Source of the DNA: Blastocatellia bacterium
GTDB taxonomy: Bacteria; Acidobacteriota; Blastocatellia; Chloracidobacteriales; JADJPF01
DNA length: 64,000 bases
Assembly: GCA_016713405.1 (NCBI GenBank)
Contig: JADJPF010000008.1
Coordinates: 62,001-126,000, forward strand
Direction: 5' to 3'
Within the stretch, counting starts at the first letter, position 1. Every line of letters begins with the position of its first letter. Below, one piece after another: positions 29,394-39,391 of the stretch. The notes under the pieces are model-generated. The model had not been told where the DNA came from, searched no databases, and saw only the letters and a program-made list of their open reading frames with translations. The translations under genes were made by a program, and so were the position numbers.

Positions 29394-30920
29394 TTAATCA
29401 GAAATTTTTTTGTTTTCTGCTCCTATAAATTGTGTAGAACTATATTCAGCATTTTCAAAACCATCTTCATCTAATTCTTCTAAGGTCTTAGTGGTTTTAT
29501 ATTGATTTGTCATAAGTGGATCACTAAGCATCTGTGTTTCTTGCTTAGTAATATCTATTAGTGTGCCACCTAGTTGAAACTGTATATCTATCAAAGATGC
29601 TTCAAGCTCTTGTGCTGTAGGGCGATTTTCAGGATATTTGTTTAACATTTTCATAATCAGAAATTCTAAATTTTCTGGTACAGTGGGATTAAGTTCTTTA
29701 ACTGCAACAGGCTCTTGTGTCATGTGCATATAAATTAATGACCCCATATTGTTGTTTTTTGGGGTAAGAGGAAAGACTCCTGATAACATTTGGTAAAGCA
29801 TAACACCTAAGCTATAAATATCTGAACGTCCATCATAAGCCTCGCCTGTAATCCTTTCTGGTGCAAGATAAAGAGGTGTTCCTAAAATAACCATCCCATC
29901 AGTTTCAGAGGTTTCTAAACCTGTTTTTTCTCCTACTAGTTTAGCAATACCAAAATCTAGCACTTTGACTATTTCTCCACTGTCGCTTTTATGAAGAAAA
30001 ATATTTTCTGGCTTAATATCTCGGTGAATTATTCCTGCACTATGAGCTTTAATTAAGACTTGGCAAATAGATAATGCTATTTCTACACAATAATTAATAT
30101 TAATTACTTGATATTGATTAATTTTATCGGCTAGCGTACATCCTTTTAATAGTTCCATTACTAAATAAGCAATTCCTGTTGAAGAAACAGAAAAGTCATA
30201 AATGCTAATTGCATTTGGGTGATTAATTTGGCAACTTGAAATTCCCTCACGGCGAAAACGTTCTACATCAGCAAGACTAGCATCTTGACTAGGACAAAAA
30301 ATTTTAATTGCAACAGAATTGTTTAATGATAGATGGGTAGCACGATAGACAGTGCCAAAACCACCGCTACCAATTTTTTCATCTAGTCGATATTTTCCAT
30401 CTAAAACCGTACCTGGTAGCACTTCACTTAAAGCAGAAAATATTCTATTAGCCCTTTCATAAGAATTAATTAGCTCTTCATGTTTTCGTTTTAATTCTTC
30501 ATTTTTAGTAGCTAGCTCAAAATTCTTTTTTTCCAATTCTTTACGAAGGCGAGACAAAACTAATTGATTCTCAATTCTAGCTAGCACTTCCTCGGCTTGA
30601 AATGGTTTTGTTACATAATCAACTGCTCCTAACTTAAAGGCTTTAACTTTATCTAATACATCATCCAACGCACTAATAAAAATTATTGGAATAGGTCTAG
30701 TGTTAATATCAGCTTTTAACTGCTGACATACTTGATAGCCATCCATTTCAGGCATATTTATATCTAGCATAATTAGTTCTGGAAGTTCTGTTCTTATTGC
30801 TCTTAAGGCACGTTTTCCGTTATTAGCCATTCTTACACGATACTGATTTTCACTTAAGAGTTTTTCAAGAAGTGCTAGATTATCTAGGTTGTCATCTACA
30901 ATAAAAACATCGCCACTCAT
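29394..30920 (-). CDS. Response regulator receiver fused to Ser/Thr protein kinase
   Basis: 508 residues. The N-terminal receiver domain has the acidic pocket VFIVDDNLDN, the phospho-acceptor aspartate in IMLDINMPEMDGYQ (about residue 54) and the lysine in YVTKPFQ. A coiled-coil linker lies at about 120-160. The Hanks-type kinase domain has the Gly loop IGSGGFGTVYRA, VAIKIF, HRDIKPENIFLHK, VLDFGIAKLVG and LAPERITGEAYDGRSDIYSL, so the catalytic residues are all there. No membrane segment is seen; it should be cytoplasmic. Its ATG overlaps the stop of the upstream hybrid histidine kinase (TAATG), so the two are probably co-translated. The likely flow is histidine kinase to this receiver, which then controls Ser/Thr kinase output. 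That is inference. Confidence 0.93.
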   Translation of the reverse strand: MSGDVFIVDDNLDNLALLEKLLSENQYRVRMANNGKRALRAIRTELPELIMLDINMPEMDGYQVCQQLKADINTRPIPIIFISALDDVLDKVKAFKLGAVDYVTKPFQAEEVLARIENQLVLSRLRKELEKKNFELATKNEELKRKHEELINSYERANRIFSALSEVLPGTVLDGKYRLDEKIGSGGFGTVYRATHLSLNNSVAIKIFCPSQDASLADVERFRREGISSCQINHPNAISIYDFSVSSTGIAYLVMELLKGCTLADKINQYQVININYCVEIALSICQVLIKAHSAGIIHRDIKPENIFLHKSDSGEIVKVLDFGIAKLVGEKTGLETSETDGMVILGTPLYLAPERITGEAYDGRSDIYSLGVMLYQMLSGVFPLTPKNNNMGSLIYMHMTQEPVAVKELNPTVPENLEFLIMKMLNKYPENRPTAQELEASLIDIQFQLGGTLIDITKQETQMLSDPLMTNQYKTTKTLEELDEDGFENAEYSSTQFIGAENKKISD

Positions 30921-33900
30921 TATTTAGCCACTCCTTCTATTAATTCCAAGAGTTCATCAATTTGTAAGTTTTTAACCATTTTGCTCATTTCTTCAGCCAA
31001 ATTTTTATCTTGAACTGCAATTTCCTCAATTACTTGTTGAGCCATTTTGTTATCTCCTACAATTAAAGCTCTTTCTAGTTTGCTAATAAACTCATCAGCT
31101 AACATTGACAATCTTTTGGAAGTAAAAATTTGCTCTTTAGTTTCTAAATTTTCTGTAACAAGTGTTGGCAAAGAACTTTCAAACTTAAATTTAATAGATA
31201 AATGTTTGGTAAATTTCTCAAAAATTTCTATTTCTCTAAAAGGTTTAACTATTAAATCATTAAATCCTGATGCAAGAATTTTTTCTTTACTGTGGTCAAA
31301 AACATTAGCTGTAAAAGCAATAATAATTGTAGCGTTATTTTTTTCTTCTAAATCTCTAATTTTTTTTGTAGCACCATAACCATCCATCAAAGGCATTTGC
31401 AAGTCCATCAAAATTATTTGAGGCTGCCAGCTTTGCCAAATCTTTACAGCTTCTTGCCCATTAGACGCTTGTTTAACTAAAAAACCTATTGGCGAAAGCA
31501 TCATATCTAATAGCTGACAGTTTTCTAAAGCATCATCAACTACTAAAACTCGATACGCAGCTTGACCTTCTTCTAAGGCTATAACTTTACGTGTTTCTAC
31601 CTGTATGATTTCTTTAGTTTCTGGCAATGTTATTTCAAAGCTAAACTCACATCCTTTGCCTAACTGACAAACTAGAAATAATTCTCCACCCATTAGATTA
31701 ACAAAATCCCTACTAATTGTGAGTCCAAGCCCTGTACCTTCTTGAGATTCTGCACCTGTTCTAGTTTGCTCAAAAGCATTAAAAGCTTTTTGTGTCTCCT
31801 CCTTTGTCATACCTGGGCCAGTGTCGGTAATAACAAATTTGGCTATATTGTTTTGCCAGCTAACTTTTAGGCTAATACTTCCCTCTTTAGTAAATTTAAC
31901 CCCATTACCTAGAAGATTTATCAAGACTTGTCTAAGTTTTCCTTCATCGCCTATTACGTTTTGAGGCAAATTTGAATCAAGCAAAAACTTTAGCTCTAAG
32001 TTTTTAGACTGTGCGCGAACTTTAATCATACTCTCAATATCTGAAAGCATTTGAGCCAGGTTAAAAGGCTGTTCATTAAGTGCTAGTTTGCCAGCCTCAA
32101 TTTTAGCAATTGATAAAACATCATTTATTAAACCAAGTAAATGCTCCCCACTACGCATAATAGTAGTTAAAGTTTGTCTATGATTTTCACTAAAGGATTT
32201 ATCCCGTCCTAAAACTTGAGCAAAGCCTAAAATAATATTTAGCGGTGTCCTTAGTTCATGGCTCATATTTGCTAAAAATATGCTTTTAGCTTTACTTGCA
32301 TCAATAGCTTTACTCTGAGATTCTAGAGCTTGTTTTTCTGAATATTTTATTTTTTCTACAGCATCTTTAAGCTGATCAAATTTTTCTGCAAGTTGAAAGT
32401 TCTTTTGGTCTATTTCTAAAGTTCTTTCTAATACTTTTGCCTCTAAAAGCTTATTGCTACGTTTAAGTGCCTCTAACCGATAGCGAGCAAATCCAGAAGT
32501 AACCCCAGCAATTGCTAGTACATAAGCCAAATATGCCCACCAAGTTTGGCTTAAAGGTGTTTTAATATGAAAACTATAACTTGCTCCGATTTCATTGCAA
32601 AACCCATCATTATTACAAGCTATTACCTTAAATACATAGTCTCTATAAGGTAAATTTGTATAAGTAACTTGACGAAGTTTATTTGACTCAATCCAATCTC
32701 TATCCCAACCCTCTAACTTATATCTAATTTTGACTTTTTCTGGAGCAACAAAACTTAAAGCAGTGTAATAAAACTCAAATTTTTCTTTTCCAGCATCAAA
32801 AGAAATCGTTTCCCCTGTATTAACTTTTTGCCCATCAACAATTATTTGCTCAATAACAACAGGAGGAATTACTTTATTTAGCTGCATAGCTTCATGCTCA
32901 ATCATTACTACACCCCTGAAGTAGGGAACCATAGCTTTCCAGCCTTGGTTTTCCAGCCTGCTGGCTGACATGCTCCATTACATTGAGCCGATTTCATACC
33001 ATCAGCTTTGCCATAAACTACAGTTGTAACATTACTAATTTTTCCTTCAAAATAATCATTTAGCTGTTTTTTGCTGATTTGATAAATCCCTGTATTAGAA
33101 CTTAGCCAAAGGTTGTTTTTATTGTCTTCTAAAATATGAAAAATTTCTTCAAATGTAGTATCAGGAAATTTATAAATAAAGAATTTATCATTCTTAAAAC
33201 GGACTAAACCCCTGTCTGTGCCAATCCAAAGCGTTTCGTCACTATCATAATAAAAAGAAAAAATAACATTGTCTGGCAAACCATCTTTTTTAGTATAATT
33301 AGTAAATTTACCATCCTTAAAATAGATTATTCCTTGATCATAAGTCCCTAACCATAAATTACCTTTTTTATCTTCAACTATTGCTCGAACATCGTTGCTT
33401 GACATCCCATCAGACTTTGTATAAAGCGTAAATTTTCCATCTTTATATAAATTTAGTCCCTCTTCTGTACCTATCCATAAATTACCTAAGCTATCTTCAT
33501 AGATAACACGAACATAATTACTACCTAATCTTTCTTCTCTAGTGTAATTAGTAAATTTACCATTACTAAATTTAGTTAAACCTCCAATGCTGCCTAGCCA
33601 AATATCCCCTTGACGATCCTGGCAAATAGTGCGAATAGAATTATCTGCTAGCCCATCTTTGGTAGTGTAGGAAGTAAATTTTCCTTGATTAAATTGGCTA
33701 AATCCGCCATCTGTCCCTATCCAAATAACGCCATTACGGTCTTCATAAACACTTCTAACATAATCTGACGCAAGCCCTTCTTTAAGTGTATAAGCAATTA
33801 GTTTTGATTCGCTAAAACGGTTAATTCCTCCATTTGTCCCTACCCATAAAGAGCCTTCTGTATCTTGATACATTGACCTAACTCTAGTGTTAGACAAACC

Positions 33901-34782
33901 ATCTACGCTAGTATAGTTACTAAATTTATTATTTGCTAAACGACTTAACCCGCCCGGTGTTCCTATCCATAAAAATCCTAGAGGATCTAGCCTAAGAGTA
34001 AGAATAAAGTCATGTGCTAAACCGTTTTTAGTTGTATAAACGCTAAATTTTTCATTTTGTAAGTAATTTAGCCCTATGTCAGTTCCTACCCACATATTGC
34101 CAAGGCTATCTTCACAAAGCGACCTAACATAATTATTAGATAAGCCTTCTTTTGTTGTGTAAAATGTTAACTTACCATCTTTAAGGCGATTTAAGCCTTT
34201 GCTTGTCCCTATCCACACATTTTTATTTCTATCTTCGCAAATAGCAAAAATTGTGTTTGATGTTAAACCTTCTGTAGTTGTATAGGCTTTAACTTGATTA
34301 TCTTTTACTTGAAACAAGCCGTTATTTGTCCCTACCCATAAGCTATTATCTCTGCCTAAAGCAAGTGTATTAATTAATATTTCTGATAGCTGTTTATCAG
34401 CAGTGAACCGCTTAAAATCCCCATCTTTTGCATAAAAAAGCCCTTGGTTAGTGCCAATCCAAAAAACACCTGTTTTATCTTCACAAAGAGCATGAACATT
34501 ATTAGTTTCTAAGTCTTTATCTACGCTATAGTCAAAAACTGTAAAACGAACTCCATCAAAACGAATTAGCCCTTTATAAGTAGCAAACCACATATAACCG
34601 TCTTTAGTTTGCGCAATAGCTAAAATAGTGCTTTGAGGCAATTCATCTTGCCAAATTTGTTGAACATATTGAGAAATAGCTTTATTAGGATCTAATGCAA
34701 AGCTATTACTTATAAATACTAAACTCATCCATCCTATTATAAACAAAGCAGTTCTAGCTAAATTAAAGCATATTTTGTTCAT
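30920..34782 (-). CDS. Propeller-type hybrid histidine kinase, one frameshift
   Basis: Membrane sensor kinase of about 1287 residues. A signal/anchor sequence (TALFIIGWMSLVFISNSFAL) leads to 14 reg_prop repeats of the kind GNLWIGTEEGLNLYKDG, enough for two seven-bladed periplasmic propellers. Then come a Y_Y_Y domain (IRYKLEGWDRDWIE), one membrane helix (WWAYLAYVLAIAGVTSGFA), a coiled coil, HisKA (MSHELRTPLNIILG, about residue 842), HATPase (GDEGKLRQVLINLLGNGVKF; GTGLGLTISRDFV), and a receiver (ILMDLQMPLMDGYG, about 1129). The C-terminal 120 residues may be an Hpt-like helical domain. The frame breaks at the G4 run 32932-32935; one more G gives KLWFPTSGGVVMIEHE. Similar proteins in Bacteroidota sense glycans, but the ligand here is unknown. 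Confidence 0.92.
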
Positions 34783-34929
34783 AAAAATTAAATTGGTAAA
34801 AAATAGTTTGATGTAGTTAGGGATAGCTAAATATAGCTATTAGCTAGGGTAAGCACAATCATCTTTTTAACATTTAATCTAGCAGGAAAAAGAAGTTTTA
34901 TAAACCTGGCTATTTTTTCCAAAAACAGC

Positions 34930-34958
34930 TTGACTCACTTTAGATAGCTGCATATACT
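34930..34958 (+). promoter_or_regulatory. Promoter of the initiator tRNA gene
   Basis: TTGACT (34930-34935), 17-bp spacer, TATACT (34953-34958). Transcription should start near 34965, about 22 bp before the mature tRNA 5' end. This is the best sigma70-type match I saw in the window, and it is upstream of a gene that needs strong expression. Confidence 0.7.
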
Positions 34959-34987
34959 GCCAGTTCCTTTAGCAATAAGGGAATTGA

Positions 34988-35372
34988 CGCGGGGTGGAGC
35001 AGTCTGGTAGCTCGTTGGGCTTGAACTCGCAATATTGAAAATAAAACTACATTATTCCGCTTTAATAATAATGTAAAGTTACACAATTTATTTTATGTAA
35101 CTAAATATTGCAATGGGCGGCATATAGGGAAACTTATATGTGATTACCTGTCAAAGTCGGGGAAACCTCTAGCGGTGGCAATCCCGAACCAAGCTCTAAA
35201 ATATCAATTTTAGAGAAGGCGTAGAGACTGGGAGATAGGCACCTAAAGATGTAAATCAAAGGTGAAGGGACAGTCCAGACTACAAACAAATAGTGTAAAA
35301 GCTATTTTGGCAGTGGAAACTGTAGTAGTAAGCATAACCCAAAGGTCGAAGGTTCGAATCCTTCCCCCGCAA
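34988..35372 (+). tRNA. Initiator tRNA-Met (CAT) interrupted by a group I intron
   Basis: Exon 1 is 34988-35021 (CGCGGGGTGGAGCAG to GTTGGGCT) and exon 2 is 35333-35372 (CATAACCCAAAGGTCGAAGG to CCCCCGCAA). Joined, they give a 74-nt tRNA with anticodon arm TTGGG-CTCATAA-CCCAA. The unpaired C1-A72 and the GGG/CCC base pairs in the anticodon stem are the marks of initiator tRNA-fMet. CCA is not encoded. The exon boundary is unique: only splicing after T35021 and before C35333 restores the loop, placing the intron between U33 and C34. It has its own promoter and terminator. Confidence 0.95.
35022..35332 (+). ncRNA. Group I intron (IC3-like) in tRNA-fMet
   Basis: 311-nt intervening sequence with no open reading frame. 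It follows a U (end of exon 1) and ends in G (GTAGTAGTAAG), as group I introns require. Core elements visible: a P2-like hairpin with GAAA tetraloop, CATATAGG-GAAA-CTTATATG (35121-35140); the P/Q-like GGCAATCCCGAACCAAGC (35177-35194); a P6-like hairpin CTCTAAAAT...ATTTTAGAG (35194-35215); R-like GTAGAGACTGGG (35221-35232); and S-like GACAGTCCAGACTAC (35270-35284). GACTG in R pairs with CAGTC in S as P7. These strings resemble those of the cyanobacterial/plastid tRNA-Leu intron. I could not assign the P1 guide pairing with confidence. Confidence 0.9.
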
Positions 35373-35384
35373 TTAAATAAAAAA

Positions 35385-35411
35385 GGCTGCTTGAAAATAG
35401 CAGTCTTTTTT
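35385..35411 (+). terminator. Rho-independent terminator of the tRNA-fMet gene
   Basis: Stem GGCTGC (35385-35390) and GCAGTC (35400-35405), six base pairs with one G-T, a 9-nt loop, then TTTTTT (35406-35411). It lies 12 bp after the tRNA 3' end. Confidence 0.85.
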
Positions 35412-35465
35412 GCTTTTAAATAAAATTTTTGACATTTTGTTAGCTTTTCCTACTTTCCGCTTGCA

Positions 35466-35495
35466 TTGACGTTGTTAAGTTTCTCGTGCCATACT
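35466..35495 (+). promoter_or_regulatory. Putative promoter of mqnC
   Basis: TTGACG (35466-35471) and CATACT (35490-35495) are 18 bp apart, about 48 bp before the mqnC start. A purine-rich ribosome site (AGGAAAA, 35528-35534) follows. Consensus match only. Confidence 0.45.
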
Positions 35496-35542
35496 TTTTA
35501 ACGCTACTTTTCAAACAAAACTTTATAGGAAAACTTTAGTTT

Positions 35543-36616
35543 ATGCTTACAGCAACTTCTATAACCAAAACTTTAGAAACTACAGGAAGAATTACCCCAG
35601 AATTAGCATTAGAAATGATTACAGAAATGCCTTCTGAAGAGCTTTTTACTTTAGCAAATGAAGTTCGTAAACGCTTGCATCCAGATAACTTAATTTCTTA
35701 TGTGGTGGATAGAAATATAAACTATAGTAATGTCTGCACTTCGGTTTGTACATTTTGCGCTTTTTACCGCAAACCCGGTTCGGCAGAAGGTTATGTGCTT
35801 AGTCATGAAGAAATTTTCCATAAAGTAGAAGAAATGATTGAAATCGGCGGTAGCGGTGTTTTAATGCAAGGCGGACTACATCCAGATTTACCCTTTGAAT
35901 ACTATGAAACAATGCTACAAGAGCTAAAAAGCCGCTATGGAATTTACTTACATTGTTTTTCCCCTCCAGAAATTGATAACTTTGCAAAAATTTATAAAAT
36001 GTCTGTTGAACAAGTCTTAATTCGCCTTAAAAATGCTGGATTAAATTCTATTCCTGGTGGAGGTGGAGAAATATTAGTTGACGAAATCCGCCGCCGCCGT
36101 CGTACCGAGTGCAACGCCCAAGAATGGCTTTATGTAATGGAAGTAGCACATAATTTAGGCATCCCAACAACCGCAACAATGACTTTTGGAATGGGAGAAA
36201 CTATTGAACATAGAATTGAACATTTAGAAAAACTTTACCAACTACAGGAAAAAACAGGCGGTTTTATTGCTTTTATTCCTTGGACATTGCAACCTGACAA
36301 CACGCCACTTTGGAAAAAATACCCTGAACGTGTATCAGGTAAAGAATACTTACGCTGGTTTACACTAGCAAGAATTTATCTACAAAATATTAAAAATCAT
36401 CAAGTTTCCTGGCTTACCCAAGGCTTAGATGTTGGCCGGCAAGCACTCCACTACGGAGCAAATGATATTGGAAGCACAATGATAGAGGAAAATGTAATTT
36501 CTAAAGCTGGTGCTAACCATAAGGCTACAGAAGAAATGTTAAGGGAAGTTATTATTTCTGAAGGCTTTACACCAGCAAAAAGAAATGCTGGCTATCATCG
36601 CCTGGCTATAGGCTAA
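35543..36616 (+). CDS. mqnC: Cyclic dehypoxanthinyl futalosine synthase (menaquinone biosynthesis)
   Basis: Radical-SAM enzyme that converts dehypoxanthine futalosine to its cyclic form in the futalosine route to menaquinone; 357 residues. The cluster motif is CTSVCTFCAFYRKPG (C-x3-C-x2-C, about residues 66-73) after the family stretch VDRNINYSNV. Other MqnC features: GLNSIPGGGGEILVDEIRRR, TATMTFGMGETIEHRIEHLE and GGFIAFIPWTLQPDNTPLW. The related MqnE has a different start and lacks the GGGGEIL context, so MqnC is the better call. It implies menaquinone as the quinone partner for complex I. Followed by hisZ after 43 bp. Confidence 0.93.
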   Translation: MLTATSITKTLETTGRITPELALEMITEMPSEELFTLANEVRKRLHPDNLISYVVDRNINYSNVCTSVCTFCAFYRKPGSAEGYVLSHEEIFHKVEEMIEIGGSGVLMQGGLHPDLPFEYYETMLQELKSRYGIYLHCFSPPEIDNFAKIYKMSVEQVLIRLKNAGLNSIPGGGGEILVDEIRRRRRTECNAQEWLYVMEVAHNLGIPTTATMTFGMGETIEHRIEHLEKLYQLQEKTGGFIAFIPWTLQPDNTPLWKKYPERVSGKEYLRWFTLARIYLQNIKNHQVSWLTQGLDVGRQALHYGANDIGSTMIEENVISKAGANHKATEEMLREVIISEGFTPAKRNAGYHRLAIG

Positions 36617-36659
36617 TATCCCAACAAATAGAAACTAAACAACTTTGGGAGCAAAATAA

Positions 36660-37765
36660 TTGAAATCTTTAGCAAAAATTCCTCAAGGTGTCCGCTATTT
36701 TTTTGCGAAGAAGTAAAAAAACGTCGTGCCATTGAACAACAAGTTTTGTCAGTCTTTGCAGCCTGGTCTTATGAAGAAATAATTTTACCAACTTTTGATT
36801 ATCACAACCTTTTTGCCCTAGGAATGGGTCAAGAAGCAGCTAAACAGACTTATCGATTTTTAGATAGCGATGGAGAACTCCTAGCACTACGTCCAGACCT
36901 TACTTCCCTAGTTGCACGAACTATAGCAACTCATTTTACTGAAAGCCCCCGCCCCATTAGGCTTTGCTATAACGGCGAAGTTTTTCGTTACAGAGAAGCC
37001 CACAAACAAAAACCTCATGACTATCATCAACTAGGGCTTGAACATATTGGAAATGACCGACTAGAAGCAGATTTAGAGGTCTTATTAATTTCAATAGAGG
37101 CTCTTAGCAAACTAGGAATGTCAGATTTTCTTATTGTTTTAAGCCACGTTAATTTTTTTAATGGTATAGCAGAATACTTAAATCTAAATATTGATGAAAT
37201 TGCTAATTTTCATTCTCTGGTGGATAAAAAAAATAGTTCTCTATTAAGCAAATTTTTAAGCTCTAAACTTAATCAAGAAGAAAACAATCGGCTATCAAAT
37301 CTGTTTAGAATGATGGGAAAAGCTGATATTTTGGAGCAAGCTTTTAGCTTTTCTTCATATAATGAAAAGATTGTTAATGCTTTAATGGATCTAACTGGTA
37401 TTTTAGAAATTGCTGAAAACCTAGATATTGCTAACTACTTAACAATTGATTTAGGAGATGTTCAAGGGCTAAATTACTACACAGGTATGACATTTAAGAT
37501 TTATAGCTCTGGCGTTGGGTCAACTATTGGCAGTGGTGGACGCTATGATAGCTTGCTCAAAAATTTTGGGGTTGAAGATTCTGCTGTAGGCTTTCAACTC
37601 TCTTTAGATCTTCTAGCCAATACTCTTAAAAATATTACTTTATCCGACGCAAATAAACAGCTTTTATCTGCTTCCCAAGATTTAGTAAAAATGTTTCAAC
37701 AAGCCAAAAAACTTAGACAAGAAAATAAACAAATAGAAATTACTGATAGAGTAATAAAGCCCTAG
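36660..37765 (+). CDS. hisZ: ATP phosphoribosyltransferase regulatory subunit HisZ, one frameshift
   Basis: Paralogue of histidyl-tRNA synthetase that activates the short form of HisG in histidine biosynthesis. The start is probably TTG 36660, with GGGAG 8 bp upstream, giving SLAKIPQGVRYFF. The frame breaks in the T7 run near 36697-36704; one more T continues it as CEEVKKRRAIEQQVLSVFA. Then come motif-2-like RPIRLCYNGEVFRYREAHKQ, LGLEHIGNDRLEADLEVLL and the motif-3-like GSTIGSGGRYDSLLKNFG. There is no anticodon-binding domain (about 368 residues), which points to HisZ rather than HisS. hisG is not in the window. It ends 6 bp before the convergent NadD-NadK gene. Confidence 0.88.
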
Positions 37766-37771
37766 GAAATT

Positions 37772-39163
37772 TTACATTTTAACTGTCTGTGGGAATTGAA
37801 TTTGTGCTATTTTCTCAGCCATATCATGGCCTGGGTAAAATGCCAGTTCTGCCGCAGCAATCCGACTTACCCTAATCAATATATTTTTGGCATTACCTTG
37901 ACAAAGACCATCTACATAAGCAATTATGGGCCGTTTATTAATATTTAGATTACGAATTTCTACTTGAGAGTCATAAGAAAGCAAAGCCGATTTCCAGTTA
38001 GGAGGATCCATTACATTTGATCCTACTAATATTAAAGCTGGAGTATCTGCTAGTAGTGGCATAGCTCCCATAGCACGAGCATAAGCAGTTGAACCAGCAG
38101 CAGTAGCAACTAAAGCACCATCAGCAACCAATTTAGATAATTTTATTTCCCCATTAAGCTTGATTTCCAACCATGCAGTTTGACTTGAAGAACGTTCTAC
38201 CCAAGTATCATTAAATGCTAAGGCTGTTTGCTTAATGCCTTCTTCGGTTTCTGTCTCAACATATAGCAAGGGTAGTTGTCTAAGTAATAAATCTGTTGTA
38301 GGAACACTTGCAGGTAAGATTTCTTGTGGATCATTTAGCAAAAACCCTAGATGCCCCGCATTAACACCTAAAAACGGCAATCTTAACTGCCAATGTTGCC
38401 TAATAGCATGAAGCATTGTCCCATCCCCGCCAATAACTAAAATACAGTTAGGATTAGTTGCATCTTCAAAGCTTTGAAACCCTTTTGCTAGTTCTACTGC
38501 TTTTTGGTTTCTTTCATCCAAAACAATCATTAATTTAGGTTCTGCTAAACTAAATTTAGTTACCCGATTAGGTATTCTTCCTCGATAGAGTCCATAGCGT
38601 TTAATATACTGAGCAACTTCTAAAGTAACTAATGAGTTAATAGATTTATGCCGGAAAATTTCCTCTCTAATTTTTGCGCTAGAGCCAGTAAAACTTAGTG
38701 GAATTAACTTATGTTTTGGCGGAAGGTCTTCTTTTTTACAAGCAAATCCTTCACGGCCAATAACAGCAAACTTTAACTGTTGCCAAACTTCTGCACCTTT
38801 TTCCCAAAATAGTTGTATGGCTGATTTATTTTGGCTTCCTCCATCAATCCATTCTGTACCAATTACATGCCAAAGTTCTCCCTTTTGGGAAAATTTCTCC
38901 TCTAAATTATGTGTTCGAGTAAAGGTAGCATTTTCTAAATCAAAAAGTTCTATTTCAACATTCTTTAAGCTGCGAAAGGTCAAATCTACCATTGTAGCAC
39001 GGTGAATTGTTTCAACATCATTAGTAGAAACTTTGTCTGGTCTTGGGCCACAGGGAACAATTATCACTTTATCAAATTGCTCACTTAGTGCTTTAGCTAT
39101 TTCATAATGATGTAGTCCAGGAGGGTCAAAGCTTCCACCAAAAATTGCAATTTTCTTTGTCAT
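37772..39163 (-). CDS. NadD-NadK fusion: nicotinate-nucleotide adenylyltransferase and NAD kinase
   Basis: One uninterrupted 463-residue frame with two NAD-pathway enzymes. Residues 1-195 are a NadD-type nucleotidyltransferase: IAIFGGSFDPPGLHHYEIA is the nucleotide-binding start (the usual H-x-G-H reads G-L-H-H) and FTGSSAKIREEI holds the SSxxxR motif. Residues about 210-463 are an NAD kinase: VIGGDGTMLHA (GGDG), FLGVNAGHLGFL, AFNDTWVERSSSQ and DGALVATAAGSTAYARAMG. NadD makes nicotinate adenine dinucleotide and NadK phosphorylates NAD, so NAD synthetase would act between them. No indel signature is seen at the join. Activity of each half is inferred from motifs. Confidence 0.9.
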   Translation of the reverse strand: MTKKIAIFGGSFDPPGLHHYEIAKALSEQFDKVIIVPCGPRPDKVSTNDVETIHRATMVDLTFRSLKNVEIELFDLENATFTRTHNLEEKFSQKGELWHVIGTEWIDGGSQNKSAIQLFWEKGAEVWQQLKFAVIGREGFACKKEDLPPKHKLIPLSFTGSSAKIREEIFRHKSINSLVTLEVAQYIKRYGLYRGRIPNRVTKFSLAEPKLMIVLDERNQKAVELAKGFQSFEDATNPNCILVIGGDGTMLHAIRQHWQLRLPFLGVNAGHLGFLLNDPQEILPASVPTTDLLLRQLPLLYVETETEEGIKQTALAFNDTWVERSSSQTAWLEIKLNGEIKLSKLVADGALVATAAGSTAYARAMGAMPLLADTPALILVGSNVMDPPNWKSALLSYDSQVEIRNLNINKRPIIAYVDGLCQGNAKNILIRVSRIAAAELAFYPGHDMAEKIAQIQFPQTVKM

Positions 39164-39391
39164 AATTTTTTAATTTTCCAAAAAGTTTAGAAAAAATTTG
39201 GCCCAAATAATACCTTGCTTTATCAAAACTTATCTATAGCTCTAAGTCAACTAAAATTACTAGGTATAATTATTTATATTAACTTTAGCACTTTTGTATT
39301 TAATGCCTCGACAGTAGGAGACATAAAAATCTATAATCTCTTAAAGAAAGACTTTTTTGTTTGCTATATTATGTCGTGTTGGTAAAAAGCA

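Noticed and set aside
29394..29400. Prophage or integrative element using tRNA-Sec or tRNA-fMet as attachment site
   Set aside because: No integrase, no phage genes and no duplicated tRNA 3' end are seen.
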